Assembly: GCA_030684755.1 (NCBI GenBank)
Contig: JAUXXN010000053.1
Coordinates: forward strand, 1 to 8,009
Source: Hydrogenophaga sp.
GTDB lineage: Bacteria > Pseudomonadota > Gammaproteobacteria > Burkholderiales > Burkholderiaceae_C
DNA: 8,009 nt
Reading direction: 5' to 3'
Positions 1-7,520 of this stretch are shown here, in pieces (position 1 is the first letter of the stretch; each line of letters begins with the position of its first letter). The position numbers and the translations under genes were made by a program. Under the pieces are notes generated by a model. It did not search any database and was not told where the DNA came from. It was given only the letters and a program-made list of their open reading frames with translations.

Positions 1-516
<516 letters not shown>

Positions 517-519
517 ATC

Positions 520-556
520 CCTGTATTTTTGACATGTATATGCATAAAATACAAGG
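520..556 (+). promoter_or_regulatory. Interrupted inverted repeat; candidate promoter/operator of the ATPase-res-mod operon
   Basis: Left arm CCTGTATTTT (520-529) and right arm AAAATACAAGG (546-556) are reverse complements apart from one extra base in the right arm. They flank a 16-base AT-rich centre containing TATA at 537-540, the dyad axis. TAAAAT at 545-550 is one mismatch from a consensus -10 box and would place the transcript start near base 557, at the ATG itself. A perfect TTGACA occurs at 529-534 but has no -10 at proper spacing, and the -35 position for TAAAAT (522-527) matches poorly. The AAGG touching the ATG is too close to serve as a normal ribosome binding site, so leaderless translation is possible. 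The repeat is directly visible; its role as promoter/operator is inference. Confidence 0.5.
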
Positions 557-1729
557 ATGTTTCAGCGAAAAATCATTACAAGCCTGCGCGAAGACCTCGC
601 CAGCTATCCCGCCGTAGCCCTGCTCGGCCCGCGCCAGGCGGGCAAAACCACCCTTGCACACGCACTGGCCCAGCAGTCCGACAACGTGTACCTCGATCTG
701 GAATCGGAGTTGGATCGCGCCAAACTCGCATCCCCAGAGCTTTACTTGGCCGAGCGCCTGGACCGTCTGGTCGTATTGGACGAGGTGCACCGCGTTCCCG
801 GCCTGTTCCCGGTGCTGCGCGGGTTGATTGACAGGGCACGGCGCAGTGGCCGGCGCAGCAGCCTTTACTTGCTGCTGGGTTCAGCCTCGCTCGATTTGCT
901 GCAGCAAGCGGGCGAGAGCCTGGCAGGGCGCATCGCCTACCGCGAACTCACCCCTTTCAACGCTCAAGAGTTGCCCGAAGCGGAACACACCCGCCTATGG
1001 GTGCGAGGCGGGTTCCCCGAAAGCTATCTCGCCCGCACGCCGACGATCAGCCTGCGCTGGCGGCAGGACTTCATTCGCACCTATGTCGAACGCGACATCC
1101 CGCTGTTTGGCGGGCGCGTGGGCTCCGAAGCACTGCGCCGTCTGTGGGGCATGCTGGCCCACCAGCAGGGCGGGCTGGTCAATGCCTCGGTGCTGGCGCG
1201 CAGCCTTGGGTTGGACACCCGCACCGTCAATCGATACCTCGACCTGCTGGTCGAGATGTTTCTGGTGCGGCGCCTGGAGCCCTGGCACACCAACCTGGGT
1301 AAGCGCCTGACCAAATCACCCAAGCTCTATGTGCGCGACAGCGGCTTGCTGCACGCGTTGCTGGGTCTGCCCGACGAAGAAGCGCTGCTGGGCCACCCCG
1401 CCGTGGGCGCCAGCTGGGAGGGCTTTGTGTTAGAAAACCTCATCACCGCCGCAGGGGCCAACGCCAGCGCCCACTTCTACCGCACGAGCAGCGGCGCTGA
1501 AATCGATCTGCTCCTCACATGGCCCAGCGGCGAATGCTGGGCCATTGAAGTCAAACGCAGCCTGTCGCCCAAGGTTGAACGCGGCTTTCATTCCGCCTGC
1601 GAAGACCTGCGACCGGCGCGCAAGCTCGTCGTTTATCCGGGCGACGAACCTTTTCCCCTGGGCCATGGCGTGCAGGCCATGCCACTGGCCGCGTTGTGCC
1701 ACGAACTCGCTTTGAAAGCCACTGCATGA
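557..1729 (+). CDS. AAA+ ATPase with C-terminal DUF4143 (PD-(D/E)XK-like) domain
   Basis: A 390-residue protein of the AAA_14/DUF4143 type (COG1373-like), normal length for the family. The N-terminal P-loop domain has Walker A GPRQAGKTT (residues 24-32, Lys30) and Walker B VVLDEVH (Asp75, Glu76). The family-typical YVERDI follows at 176-181, then a helix-turn-helix-like segment (about 209-240). The C-terminal domain keeps a PD-(D/E)XK-like set: Glu293 in FVLEN, Asp317 in GAEIDL, Glu331 and Lys333 in IEVKR. Start: ATG 557 is the only start that keeps the usual family N-terminus (MFQRKI) just before the P-loop; there is no well-spaced Shine-Dalgarno. The stop overlaps the ATG of the restriction gene (ATGA, 1726-1729), indicating translational coupling. 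Members are usually described only as ATPases of unknown role. Here the context suggests a part in restriction or its control; that is inference. Family call is secure, function is not. Confidence 0.9.
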   Translation: MFQRKIITSLREDLASYPAVALLGPRQAGKTTLAHALAQQSDNVYLDLESELDRAKLASPELYLAERLDRLVVLDEVHRVPGLFPVLRGLIDRARRSGRRSSLYLLLGSASLDLLQQAGESLAGRIAYRELTPFNAQELPEAEHTRLWVRGGFPESYLARTPTISLRWRQDFIRTYVERDIPLFGGRVGSEALRRLWGMLAHQQGGLVNASVLARSLGLDTRTVNRYLDLLVEMFLVRRLEPWHTNLGKRLTKSPKLYVRDSGLLHALLGLPDEEALLGHPAVGASWEGFVLENLITAAGANASAHFYRTSSGAEIDLLLTWPSGECWAIEVKRSLSPKVERGFHSACEDLRPARKLVVYPGDEPFPLGHGVQAMPLAALCHELALKATA

Positions 1730-4527
1730 GCCACCTGTTCCAAGCCCTGGCTGAGCGCGTAGACGCTTGGCGCGCATCGCGCTACGACTGTCCAGACTTC
1801 CCCGCCATCAGCGAAATACTCGACTTCGCTGTTGAAGACCCCGCCAGCGGGCAACTGCGCTACCTGCGCCAGGCGCAACTGCGGGCGCTGGAAACCTACT
1901 GGTACCTGCGGCTGGTGCTGAACACGCCGCGCATCCCCGCGCTGTACGAAACCCTGTTTCCGGCCAAAAGCGCACGCCGCGCCGCCATGGGATTGAACTC
2001 CAAACAGCTCACCGAGCTGATCGCCGACACCAGCCTGGAAGAAGTCATTGAACGGGTGAAAACCGACAACGCTTTTGTGCGCCAGCACGGGCTCGAATCC
2101 CTGCGCGAAACCCTCGCGCTCGACTACCCCAGCTACATCCTGGCGCTGGCCATGGGCGCGGGAAAAACCATTTTGATGGGCTCCATCGTTGCCACCGAAT
2201 TTGCCTTGGCGCTGGAATACCCCGACGGCCCGTTTGTGGAAAACGCGCTGGTCTTCGCGCCCGGCAAAACCATCCTCAGCGCCCTGCGCGAGCTGGCCGA
2301 CATTCCGTTTGACCGCCTGCTACCGCACCGGCTGCACAAACCCTTTGCCGCCAGCTTCAAACTCACCTTCACCCGCGACGGCGACAAAAGCATTCCCATC
2401 ACCCTGGGCAGCAGCTTCAACCTCATCGTCACCAACACCGAAAAAATCCGCATCCAGAAACCCACGGTGCGCAACGCCGCACAAACCCGCATCTTCAGCG
2501 GCACCCAGGACGAGGAAGCCACCGCCCTGGCCAACCTGCGCCTGCAAGCCATTGCCTCACTGCCGCACCTGGCCGTGTTCTCCGACGAAGCGCACCACAC
2601 CTACGGCCAGAAACTGCTGGGCAAATGGGAAAAAGACAAAGCCACCAGCGAGCTGGTGTTCAAGGACGACGGCATCAAAAAAGTGCGCCGCACCATCGAC
2701 TACCTGGCGCAAGAAACCAACCTCATCGTCACCATCAACGCCACCGGCACGCCCTACTTCGAGCGCCAGCCGCTGCGCGACGTGGTCGTTTGGTACGGGC
2801 TGGGCGAGGGCATCCGCGACGGCGTGCTCAAAGAACTGGCCGGTGGCATCAAGGTGCTGGAACTGGGCGACGGCGAAGCGCACACCATGGTGCACAGCGT
2901 GGTGGACGACTTTGTGCGCAGCTACTGGGCCGTGTCGCTGCCCAACGGCGCCCCGGCCCGGTTGGCGCTGTATTTCCCCAACATCGACACCCGCGACGAA
3001 CTGCGCCCGGCCATCGAATCCGCGCTGTTGGCACACGGCATCGGACCCGACACCCTTCTGACCGTGGACAACAAATCGCCCGAAGCCACACGCCGCAGCT
3101 TCGAAGCCGTGGCACGCGACCCCGGCGCACCGCACCGCGTGCTGCTGCTCGTCAACATGGGCACCGAGGGCTGGAACTGCCCCAGCCTGTTTGCCTGCGC
3201 CCTGGTGCGCAAACTCGCCACCAGCAACAACTTTGTGCTGCAAGCCGCCACCCGCTGCCTGCGCCAAGTGCCGGGCAACACCACGCCAGCACGCGTCTAC
3301 CTGACCGCCAGCAACAAGAAAACCCTGGAAGACCAGCTGGCCGAGACCTACGGCACCAGCCTGCAGGCGCTGGACCACCAACACGCCGACCGGGTAGAAA
3401 AAACCATCCACCTGCGCCAGCCCCACCTGCCGCCGCTGCTGATCAAAAAGCGCGTGTTGCGCGTGCAGCGAAAAACCTCCACCAGCCCCACGGCACCGCT
3501 GGCTTTTGTGGTGCCCGACACGCCCGCGCCCGCTGGCCCCGTGGTGCAAACCTGGACCCCGGTGCTGGTAGCCGACGGCAGCAGCCGCATGCAGCGGCAA
3601 GACGCGGGCGACGAGCTGCTGCAAACCACCGCCCCGGTGCTCGACATGTACACCGCCGCCGCACGGCTGGCCACCTGCTACCACCTGCCCACACCGCAAC
3701 TGCTGGCAGCGCTGCGAAAAGCCTATGCCGGGGCCGACGTGCCCGAGCACCACCTGCACGCGCTGGGGCAGCAAATTGAAGCCCAGCGCAACCAATACGA
3801 AGAAACCTGGGACGAAATCGAAGTGGCCGTGGCGCTGGTCAAAGCCGAAGGTTTTGACCGCGCCGAGGTAGACGGCCACAGCGTGTACACCGCGCGCATC
3901 AGCTTCGACAAGAAGCGCGAACCGCTCTACAGAGAAGCCCAAGACACCGCCCATGCCGCGCTGGCCCTGCAAGCCAGCTTTCACTACGAGGGCTACAACT
4001 TCGACTCCAGCCCCGAAGCCGAATTTCTCGACTGGACGCTGGGCCTGCTGCAAAACCACCCGAACCAAATCGAAGGCCTGTGGTTCACCGGCGGCCTGAC
4101 CGATGCAGGCAAAACCGACCTGCGCGCCGAGTACCTGGGTGACGATGGCCGCTGGCACACCTACACCCCTGATTTCGTGCTGCGCCGTGCCGACGGCAAA
4201 CACCTGGTGGTGGAAGTGAAAAGCGACAAACTCAGCCCCGACATTACCGCCGACCTGGCCCGCCACGCCAGCGGCCAAGCACCGCAAACGCTGGAAGGCC
4301 GCAAGGCCGTGGCCCTGAAGCGCTGGGAGCAACTCAACCCGGATCGCCTGCATTACCACGTCATGTTCGCGGACACAGCCTTGCACGATGCGGGCAAGAA
4401 AACGGTGCGCGACTTCATCAGCGGTGCCAACGCGGGCGCAGCCTATGACCTGCTGACCCAGCTGCCGCCCGACTTCATGGCCGAAGGCCGTGATGACACG
4501 CCACCCCAAGAGCGCACGACTTTTTGA
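1726..4527 (+). CDS. res: Type III-like restriction endonuclease (SF2 helicase plus PD-(D/E)XK nuclease)
   Basis: A 933-residue protein, close to the usual length of type III Res subunits. Superfamily 2 motifs appear in order: I, AMGAGKT (Lys147); II, FSDEAHHT (Asp287-Glu288-Ala289-His290); III, INATGTPY (Thr340-Gly341-Thr342); NMGTEGWNCP (477-486); VI, QAATRCLRQ (506-514, with Arg510 and Arg513). The C-terminal nuclease shows Glu766 in SPEAEFLDW, Asp816 in YTPDFVL, and Glu830 and Lys832 in VVEVKSDK, a complete PD-(D/E)XK pattern. It should cut unmodified DNA using ATP, together with the downstream methyltransferase. Start: ATG 1726 overlaps the previous stop and has GAAAG 7 bases upstream (1714-1718); an in-frame ATG at 1696 lies wholly inside the ATPase gene and is less likely. 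No frameshift or missing motif, so probably functional. From memory and unverified, it resembles proteins databases call 'BPTD_3080 family restriction endonuclease'. The exact subtype is uncertain. Confidence 0.9.
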   Translation: MSHLFQALAERVDAWRASRYDCPDFPAISEILDFAVEDPASGQLRYLRQAQLRALETYWYLRLVLNTPRIPALYETLFPAKSARRAAMGLNSKQLTELIADTSLEEVIERVKTDNAFVRQHGLESLRETLALDYPSYILALAMGAGKTILMGSIVATEFALALEYPDGPFVENALVFAPGKTILSALRELADIPFDRLLPHRLHKPFAASFKLTFTRDGDKSIPITLGSSFNLIVTNTEKIRIQKPTVRNAAQTRIFSGTQDEEATALANLRLQAIASLPHLAVFSDEAHHTYGQKLLGKWEKDKATSELVFKDDGIKKVRRTIDYLAQETNLIVTINATGTPYFERQPLRDVVVWYGLGEGIRDGVLKELAGGIKVLELGDGEAHTMVHSVVDDFVRSYWAVSLPNGAPARLALYFPNIDTRDELRPAIESALLAHGIGPDTLLTVDNKSPEATRRSFEAVARDPGAPHRVLLLVNMGTEGWNCPSLFACALVRKLATSNNFVLQAATRCLRQVPGNTTPARVYLTASNKKTLEDQLAETYGTSLQALDHQHADRVEKTIHLRQPHLPPLLIKKRVLRVQRKTSTSPTAPLAFVVPDTPAPAGPVVQTWTPVLVADGSSRMQRQDAGDELLQTTAPVLDMYTAAARLATCYHLPTPQLLAALRKAYAGADVPEHHLHALGQQIEAQRNQYEETWDEIEVAVALVKAEGFDRAEVDGHSVYTARISFDKKREPLYREAQDTAHAALALQASFHYEGYNFDSSPEAEFLDWTLGLLQNHPNQIEGLWFTGGLTDAGKTDLRAEYLGDDGRWHTYTPDFVLRRADGKHLVVEVKSDKLSPDITADLARHASGQAPQTLEGRKAVALKRWEQLNPDRLHYHVMFADTALHDAGKKTVRDFISGANAGAAYDLLTQLPPDFMAEGRDDTPPQERTTF

Positions 4528-6590
4528 TGAACACACGCCCCATGACCGACACCACACCCGCAGCCAAAAAGCCCACCGAAGTCACTATTACCCGCGCCAA
4601 AGGCCGCCCCATGCTGAGCTGGGTGGGCAAAAAACCCCTGGGCCGCGTGACCGCATTCCCGGCACAGGCCATCGAACGCTTCAGCGCCACAAACACCAGC
4701 ACCGCAGACGCCGCGCCAGCGCCTGCGCTGGGCACCGCCGACTGGTCCAAGTGGCCGCAAGACCTGCCCCACGGCGGATTGCTCTACCACGGCGACAACA
4801 AAGAGGTGCTGGCCCACCTGCTGGCCAACGGCTTTCGCGGCCAGGTGAAACTGGTTTACATCGACCCACCGTTTGACAGCGGGGCCGACTACGTGCGCAA
4901 GGTGCAATTGCGCGGCCCCAAGGGCACGATGAAGATCGACGGCGAAGACTACGCGCTGGGCGAGCAGGTGCAGTACACCGACATCTGGAGCAACGACAAC
5001 TATTTGCAGTTCATGTACGAGCGGCTACTGATGTTGCGGGAATTGCTGGCCGATGGTGGAACTCTTTGGATGCACTGCGACTGGCACCGTAGTCACTTGT
5101 TGCGATTGGTCGTTGAAGAGGTGTTCGGCGAAGAATCACTGATGAATGAAATTGTTTGGAAGCGAACTGCCTCGCGGAACGATTCCAAGACTTTTGGGCA
5201 CGTTCACGACACGCTGCTCTACCTTGTGAAAGGTGTCGAAAACCGCACTTGGAATCGTCAATTTTTGGAATATGCACCGGAGTACCTTGACAAGTACTAC
5301 TCCCAAGACGACGGCGATGGCCGTCTCTACACAGCAGACAACTTGACGGCATCAGGCCTTCGTAACGGATCTTCGGGTTCGACCTGGCGCGGGTTTAGCC
5401 CAAGAGAAAAGGGCGTTCACTGGAAATACAAAACAGAGGAGCTGGATCGTTTGGACAAAGCAGGGCTCATTTACTGGCCAAAAGGCGGCGCAGGCTTTCC
5501 GCGTTTGAAACGCTACCGTGACGAGCTCAAAGGCAAGCCAATCGACTCCATCTGGGATGACCTGTTTGCGGTAAACAGTCAAGCTGATGAACGTTCAGAC
5601 TATCCGACGCAGAAACCGGAAACATTGTTAGAGCGCGTCATCATGTCTTGCTCCAACCCCGGCGACCTCGTCCTCGACTGCTTCATCGGCTCCGGCACCA
5701 CTGCGGCAGTCGCCCAGAAACTCGGCCGCCGCTGGATCGGCTGCGACATCAACAAGGGCGCCATCCAGACCACGGCCAAGCGGCTGCAAGGCGTCATGCG
5801 CGAACAGGCGCAAGCGCTGGCCGCTGCCACGCAACAAGGCGAACTGGTGGCGCGCGACGACGCGCCGCCCGCGCCCTGCCAGCTGTCGTTCAGCACCTGG
5901 CGCGTGAACGACTACGACCTGCACATCCAGCACAACGAAGCGGTGGAGCTGGCCTGCCAGCACCTGGGCATTACCCGCACCCGCACCGACCCGTTTTTTG
6001 ACGGCACACGCGGCACCCTGCTGGCCAAAATCATTCCGCTGAACCACCCGCTCACGCCGCTGGACTTGGAGGCGCTGCGCACCGAGCTGAAAAACCGGCC
6101 CGAAGAAGAGCGCGACCTGCTGGTGGTGAGCCTGGGGCAAGAGCACAAAGCCCGCGAATGGGTGGCGCACTACAACCACAACCGCCCGGTCAACAAAATC
6201 CACCTGACCGAACTGCGCACCGACCGCAAGGCCGGTGGTTTCATCCAACACGAGCCCATGACCGTGCAAGCCCGCGCCACACGAGAAGGCGAAACCCTGG
6301 TGGTGCAGATTGACGATGTGGTGTCGCCCAGCATCATTGCGCGGCTGGACCTGCAAGAGGGCGTGTTCCGCGCCAGCATTCCCGACTGGCGCGCGGTCGT
6401 GGACTGCGTGCTGATCGACGTCCACCACAACGGCGAGGTGTTCAACGTGGCGCTGGCCGACGTGCCCGCGCGCAAGCAAGACCTGGTGGCGGGCCGCTAC
6501 ACGCTGCCCGCGCCGCCCGCAGGCGCCACGGTGGCGGTGAAGGTGATCGACATGCTGGGTGAAGAGAGCGTGGTTCGGCTGACCGTGTGA
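4527..6590 (+). CDS. mod: Beta-class site-specific DNA methyltransferase (type III-like Mod)
   Basis: A 687-residue amino-methyltransferase with beta-class motif order: motif IV, YIDPPFDSG (Asp113-Pro-Pro-Phe116); the DGGTLWMHCDWH stretch (about 174-185); then the target-recognition region; motif X, YPTQKPETLLERVI; and motif I for S-adenosylmethionine, LDCFIGSGTT (Asp384 to Thr392). It should methylate adenine-N6 (less likely cytosine-N4) in the recognition site, protecting host DNA and giving Res its specificity. Start: ATG 4527 shares one base with the res stop (TGATG). A TTG at 4524 and an ATG at 4542 are also in frame; the TGATG junction is the most natural choice and suggests reinitiation, since no well-placed Shine-Dalgarno is visible. 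Two oddities: bases about 5041-5640 have lower GC and different codon use, and about 270 residues follow the catalytic core (415-687) with no motif I recognise. Methyltransferase call is very secure. Confidence 0.95.
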   Translation: MNTRPMTDTTPAAKKPTEVTITRAKGRPMLSWVGKKPLGRVTAFPAQAIERFSATNTSTADAAPAPALGTADWSKWPQDLPHGGLLYHGDNKEVLAHLLANGFRGQVKLVYIDPPFDSGADYVRKVQLRGPKGTMKIDGEDYALGEQVQYTDIWSNDNYLQFMYERLLMLRELLADGGTLWMHCDWHRSHLLRLVVEEVFGEESLMNEIVWKRTASRNDSKTFGHVHDTLLYLVKGVENRTWNRQFLEYAPEYLDKYYSQDDGDGRLYTADNLTASGLRNGSSGSTWRGFSPREKGVHWKYKTEELDRLDKAGLIYWPKGGAGFPRLKRYRDELKGKPIDSIWDDLFAVNSQADERSDYPTQKPETLLERVIMSCSNPGDLVLDCFIGSGTTAAVAQKLGRRWIGCDINKGAIQTTAKRLQGVMREQAQALAAATQQGELVARDDAPPAPCQLSFSTWRVNDYDLHIQHNEAVELACQHLGITRTRTDPFFDGTRGTLLAKIIPLNHPLTPLDLEALRTELKNRPEEERDLLVVSLGQEHKAREWVAHYNHNRPVNKIHLTELRTDRKAGGFIQHEPMTVQARATREGETLVVQIDDVVSPSIIARLDLQEGVFRASIPDWRAVVDCVLIDVHHNGEVFNVALADVPARKQDLVAGRYTLPAPPAGATVAVKVIDMLGEESVVRLTV
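5041..5640 (+). other. Atypical low-GC block in mod covering the target-recognition domain
   Basis: Counting by hand, 309 of 600 bases are G or C (51.5%), against 156 of 240 (65%) in four sampled 60-base lines on either side (4741-4860 and 5821-5940). Codons such as TTG, GGA, CGT and ATT are frequent here and rare in the rest of the operon. The block encodes residues about 172-372, from just before the DGGTLWMHCDW motif to just before motif I, so it holds the target-recognition domain. The edges are approximate. Replacement of a specificity domain by recombination is the likely explanation; relaxed selection on codon choice is the alternative. Confidence 0.6.
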
Positions 6591-6615
6591 GGCTGATCAG
6601 CCCCATCTGTCACAC
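6585..6615. repeat. Nested palindrome between convergent mod and mntA, spanning both stop codons
   Basis: A perfect 12-base palindrome, GGCTGATCAGCC (6591-6602), lies between outer arms GTGTGA (6585-6590) and TCACAC (6610-6615), which are exact reverse complements. The outer arms contain the TGA of mod and the TGA of mntA. The core could fold as a 4-bp stem with a GATC loop on either strand. There is no T-run on either side, so it is not a standard Rho-independent terminator. It may act as a weak two-way transcription barrier between the converging genes, or be chance in a GC-rich 19-base gap. Confidence 0.4.
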
Positions 6616-6942
6616 CGACCCCCGCTCATACAACACCCGGCCCACCCGCTCAATGTGTTCGCGCAGCGCGGGATTGTCGATCTGGTCAAACGCCGACAAA
6701 TCCACCATGTAGGGCAGCAGCAGCTCGTCGATTTCTTCCTCGATGTCGCCCAACTCCCGGTGGTCAATCGGGGTGCCTGGGGCTGCGTCAAGGGTGAGGT
6801 CGATGTCCGAGCCCGGTTTGTAATTGCCTTTGGCGCGTGAGCCGTACACCACGGCGCGCACCACAGGCGGGTGCTGGGCCAGAACATGGCGGATTTTTTG
6901 CAACGTGGCCGGGCTCAGGCCAAAGGACGTGTCGGCGTTCAT
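6610..6942 (-). CDS. mntA: MntA-type minimal nucleotidyltransferase (antitoxin of HepT)
   Basis: A 110-residue protein of the minimal nucleotidyltransferase (MNT, DNA polymerase beta-like) family. It carries a perfect GSX10DXD signature: Gly34-Ser35, ten residues, Asp46-Ile47-Asp48 (YGSRAKG then GSDIDL). The third acidic residue is Asp81 in MVDLS. In characterised HepT/MntA systems the MNT protein neutralises the HEPN RNase by attaching AMP units to a tyrosine next to its active site. All catalytic residues are intact here. The start overlaps the hepT stop by ATGA (6939-6942), so the antitoxin is translated second and coupled to the toxin. It ends 19 bases from the convergent mod gene. A stand-alone nucleotidyltransferase role is much less likely given the partner. 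Confidence 0.93.
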   Translation of the reverse strand: MNADTSFGLSPATLQKIRHVLAQHPPVVRAVVYGSRAKGNYKPGSDIDLTLDAAPGTPIDHRELGDIEEEIDELLLPYMVDLSAFDQIDNPALREHIERVGRVLYERGSV

Positions 6943-7358
6943 GGCTGGGCATTTTGCAGCGGGTGCAACGTGTTTTCCAGCGCCACGAAAGCCGGGTAAA
7001 ACCGCTGCAAGATGTCCTGCGCGATCCGCTCGGCCACCTCCAGGTTGTAGGTGTGCGATGTCTGGTTGCGGGCTTTGATCATGTCCATCCAGGCTTCACC
7101 GTCGGCAATCAAGCCGTTTTTGAATGCGGTGCGCGTGGCATCGCGTGAGCCGATGAGACCGGCGTAGCCTTTGCTCTCCAGATAGTCTTTCAGCACGTTC
7201 CAGCCCAGTTCATGGGTGAATTCAAAGCCTTGGATGGTGCCTTGCTTTTCCAACTTGCTCAAAGGGCGCTGCTGCCCCAGCTCAACGGCCTCGGTCAGGG
7301 TTTGCAAGGCCTTGGTGTAGTTGTGAAACCGCTGCTGCCAGCGAATGTCTTCGGTCAT
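6939..7358 (-). CDS. hepT: HepT-type HEPN ribonuclease toxin (HI0074-like nucleotidyltransferase partner)
   Basis: A 139-residue, probably all-helical protein of the HI0074 'nucleotidyltransferase substrate-binding' family, now understood as HEPN toxins. The family stretch FEFTHELGWNVLKDYLE is at about 45-61. The catalytic HEPN motif RX4H is present as Arg97-NQTS-His102, followed by Thr103 and Tyr104, giving the RX4HXY form in which the tyrosine is the AMPylation target in studied systems. The predicted activity is RNA cleavage in the cytoplasm when not neutralised by MntA. Start: ATG with AGAGG six bases upstream on the minus strand, a good ribosome binding site; a 10-base palindrome just beyond it may be an operator. 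First gene of a two-gene operon with mntA. Confidence 0.92.
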   Translation of the reverse strand: MTEDIRWQQRFHNYTKALQTLTEAVELGQQRPLSKLEKQGTIQGFEFTHELGWNVLKDYLESKGYAGLIGSRDATRTAFKNGLIADGEAWMDMIKARNQTSHTYNLEVAERIAQDILQRFYPAFVALENTLHPLQNAQP

Positions 7359-7367
7359 GGTGCGCCT

Positions 7368-7377
7368 CTGTTAACAG
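7368..7377. promoter_or_regulatory. Perfect 10-base palindrome upstream of hepT, possible operator
   Basis: CTGTTAACAG is self-complementary; on the minus strand its final AG begins the AGAGG ribosome binding site of hepT. On that strand TAACAT lies just upstream (about 7384-7389) and is a possible -10 box, but its -35 region matches poorly. Position is typical for an autoregulated toxin-antitoxin operator. The role is inferred. Confidence 0.35.
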
Positions 7378-7421
7378 TTGCCCCATGTTAGCCAACACCG
7401 ACGCAGATGCCGCGTCTGGAC

Positions 7422-7436
7422 CCACAATGGTTGTGG
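7422..7436. repeat. Short inverted repeat in the hepT-MFS divergent intergenic region
   Basis: CCACAA (7422-7427) and TTGTGG (7431-7436) are perfect 6-base arms separated by TGG. They lie between the divergent hepT and MFS genes, 64 bases upstream of hepT and 84 upstream of the transporter start. The site could bind a dimeric regulator of either gene. I see no convincing sigma70 promoter for the transporter and no other gene in 7359-7520. Confidence 0.3.
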
Positions 7437-7520
7437 ATGCGACCAAGCGGCCCGACAGGCCAACCCATCTGACGCCTGCGCGGCAGTCGGTAGGCCAAGC
7501 GCCCGTTTAAGCTGCGCACC

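Noticed and set aside
529..534. Perfect TTGACA as a -35 box for the operon
   Set aside because: At 16-18 base spacing the -10 position falls on ACAAGG/CAAGGA/AAGGAT, which does not resemble TATAAT.
1696..1725. Earlier in-frame ATG for res
   Set aside because: It would extend the protein into the ATPase gene by 10 residues; the ATGA overlap at 1726 with GAAAG upstream is the better start.
2557..4557. Long minus-strand open frame (666 codons) opposite res
   Set aside because: Its sequence is low-complexity (rich in Gly, Val, Gln, His) with no recognisable domain, and it mirrors the strong third-position bias of res, whose motifs are all intact on the plus strand.
5994..5999. Run of six T in mod as a phase-variation tract
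   Set aside because: Too short for typical slipped-strand switching, and no longer homopolymer or tetranucleotide repeat occurs in mod or res.
5628..6479. Minus-strand open frame (283 codons) opposite mod
   Set aside because: Same mirror effect of GC bias; the plus-strand frame has methyltransferase motifs and the minus frame has none.
7400..7418. GACGC/GCGTC hairpin in the intergenic region
   Set aside because: Five-base arms with a competing CAGA/TCTG pairing and no T-run; expected by chance in GC-rich sequence.
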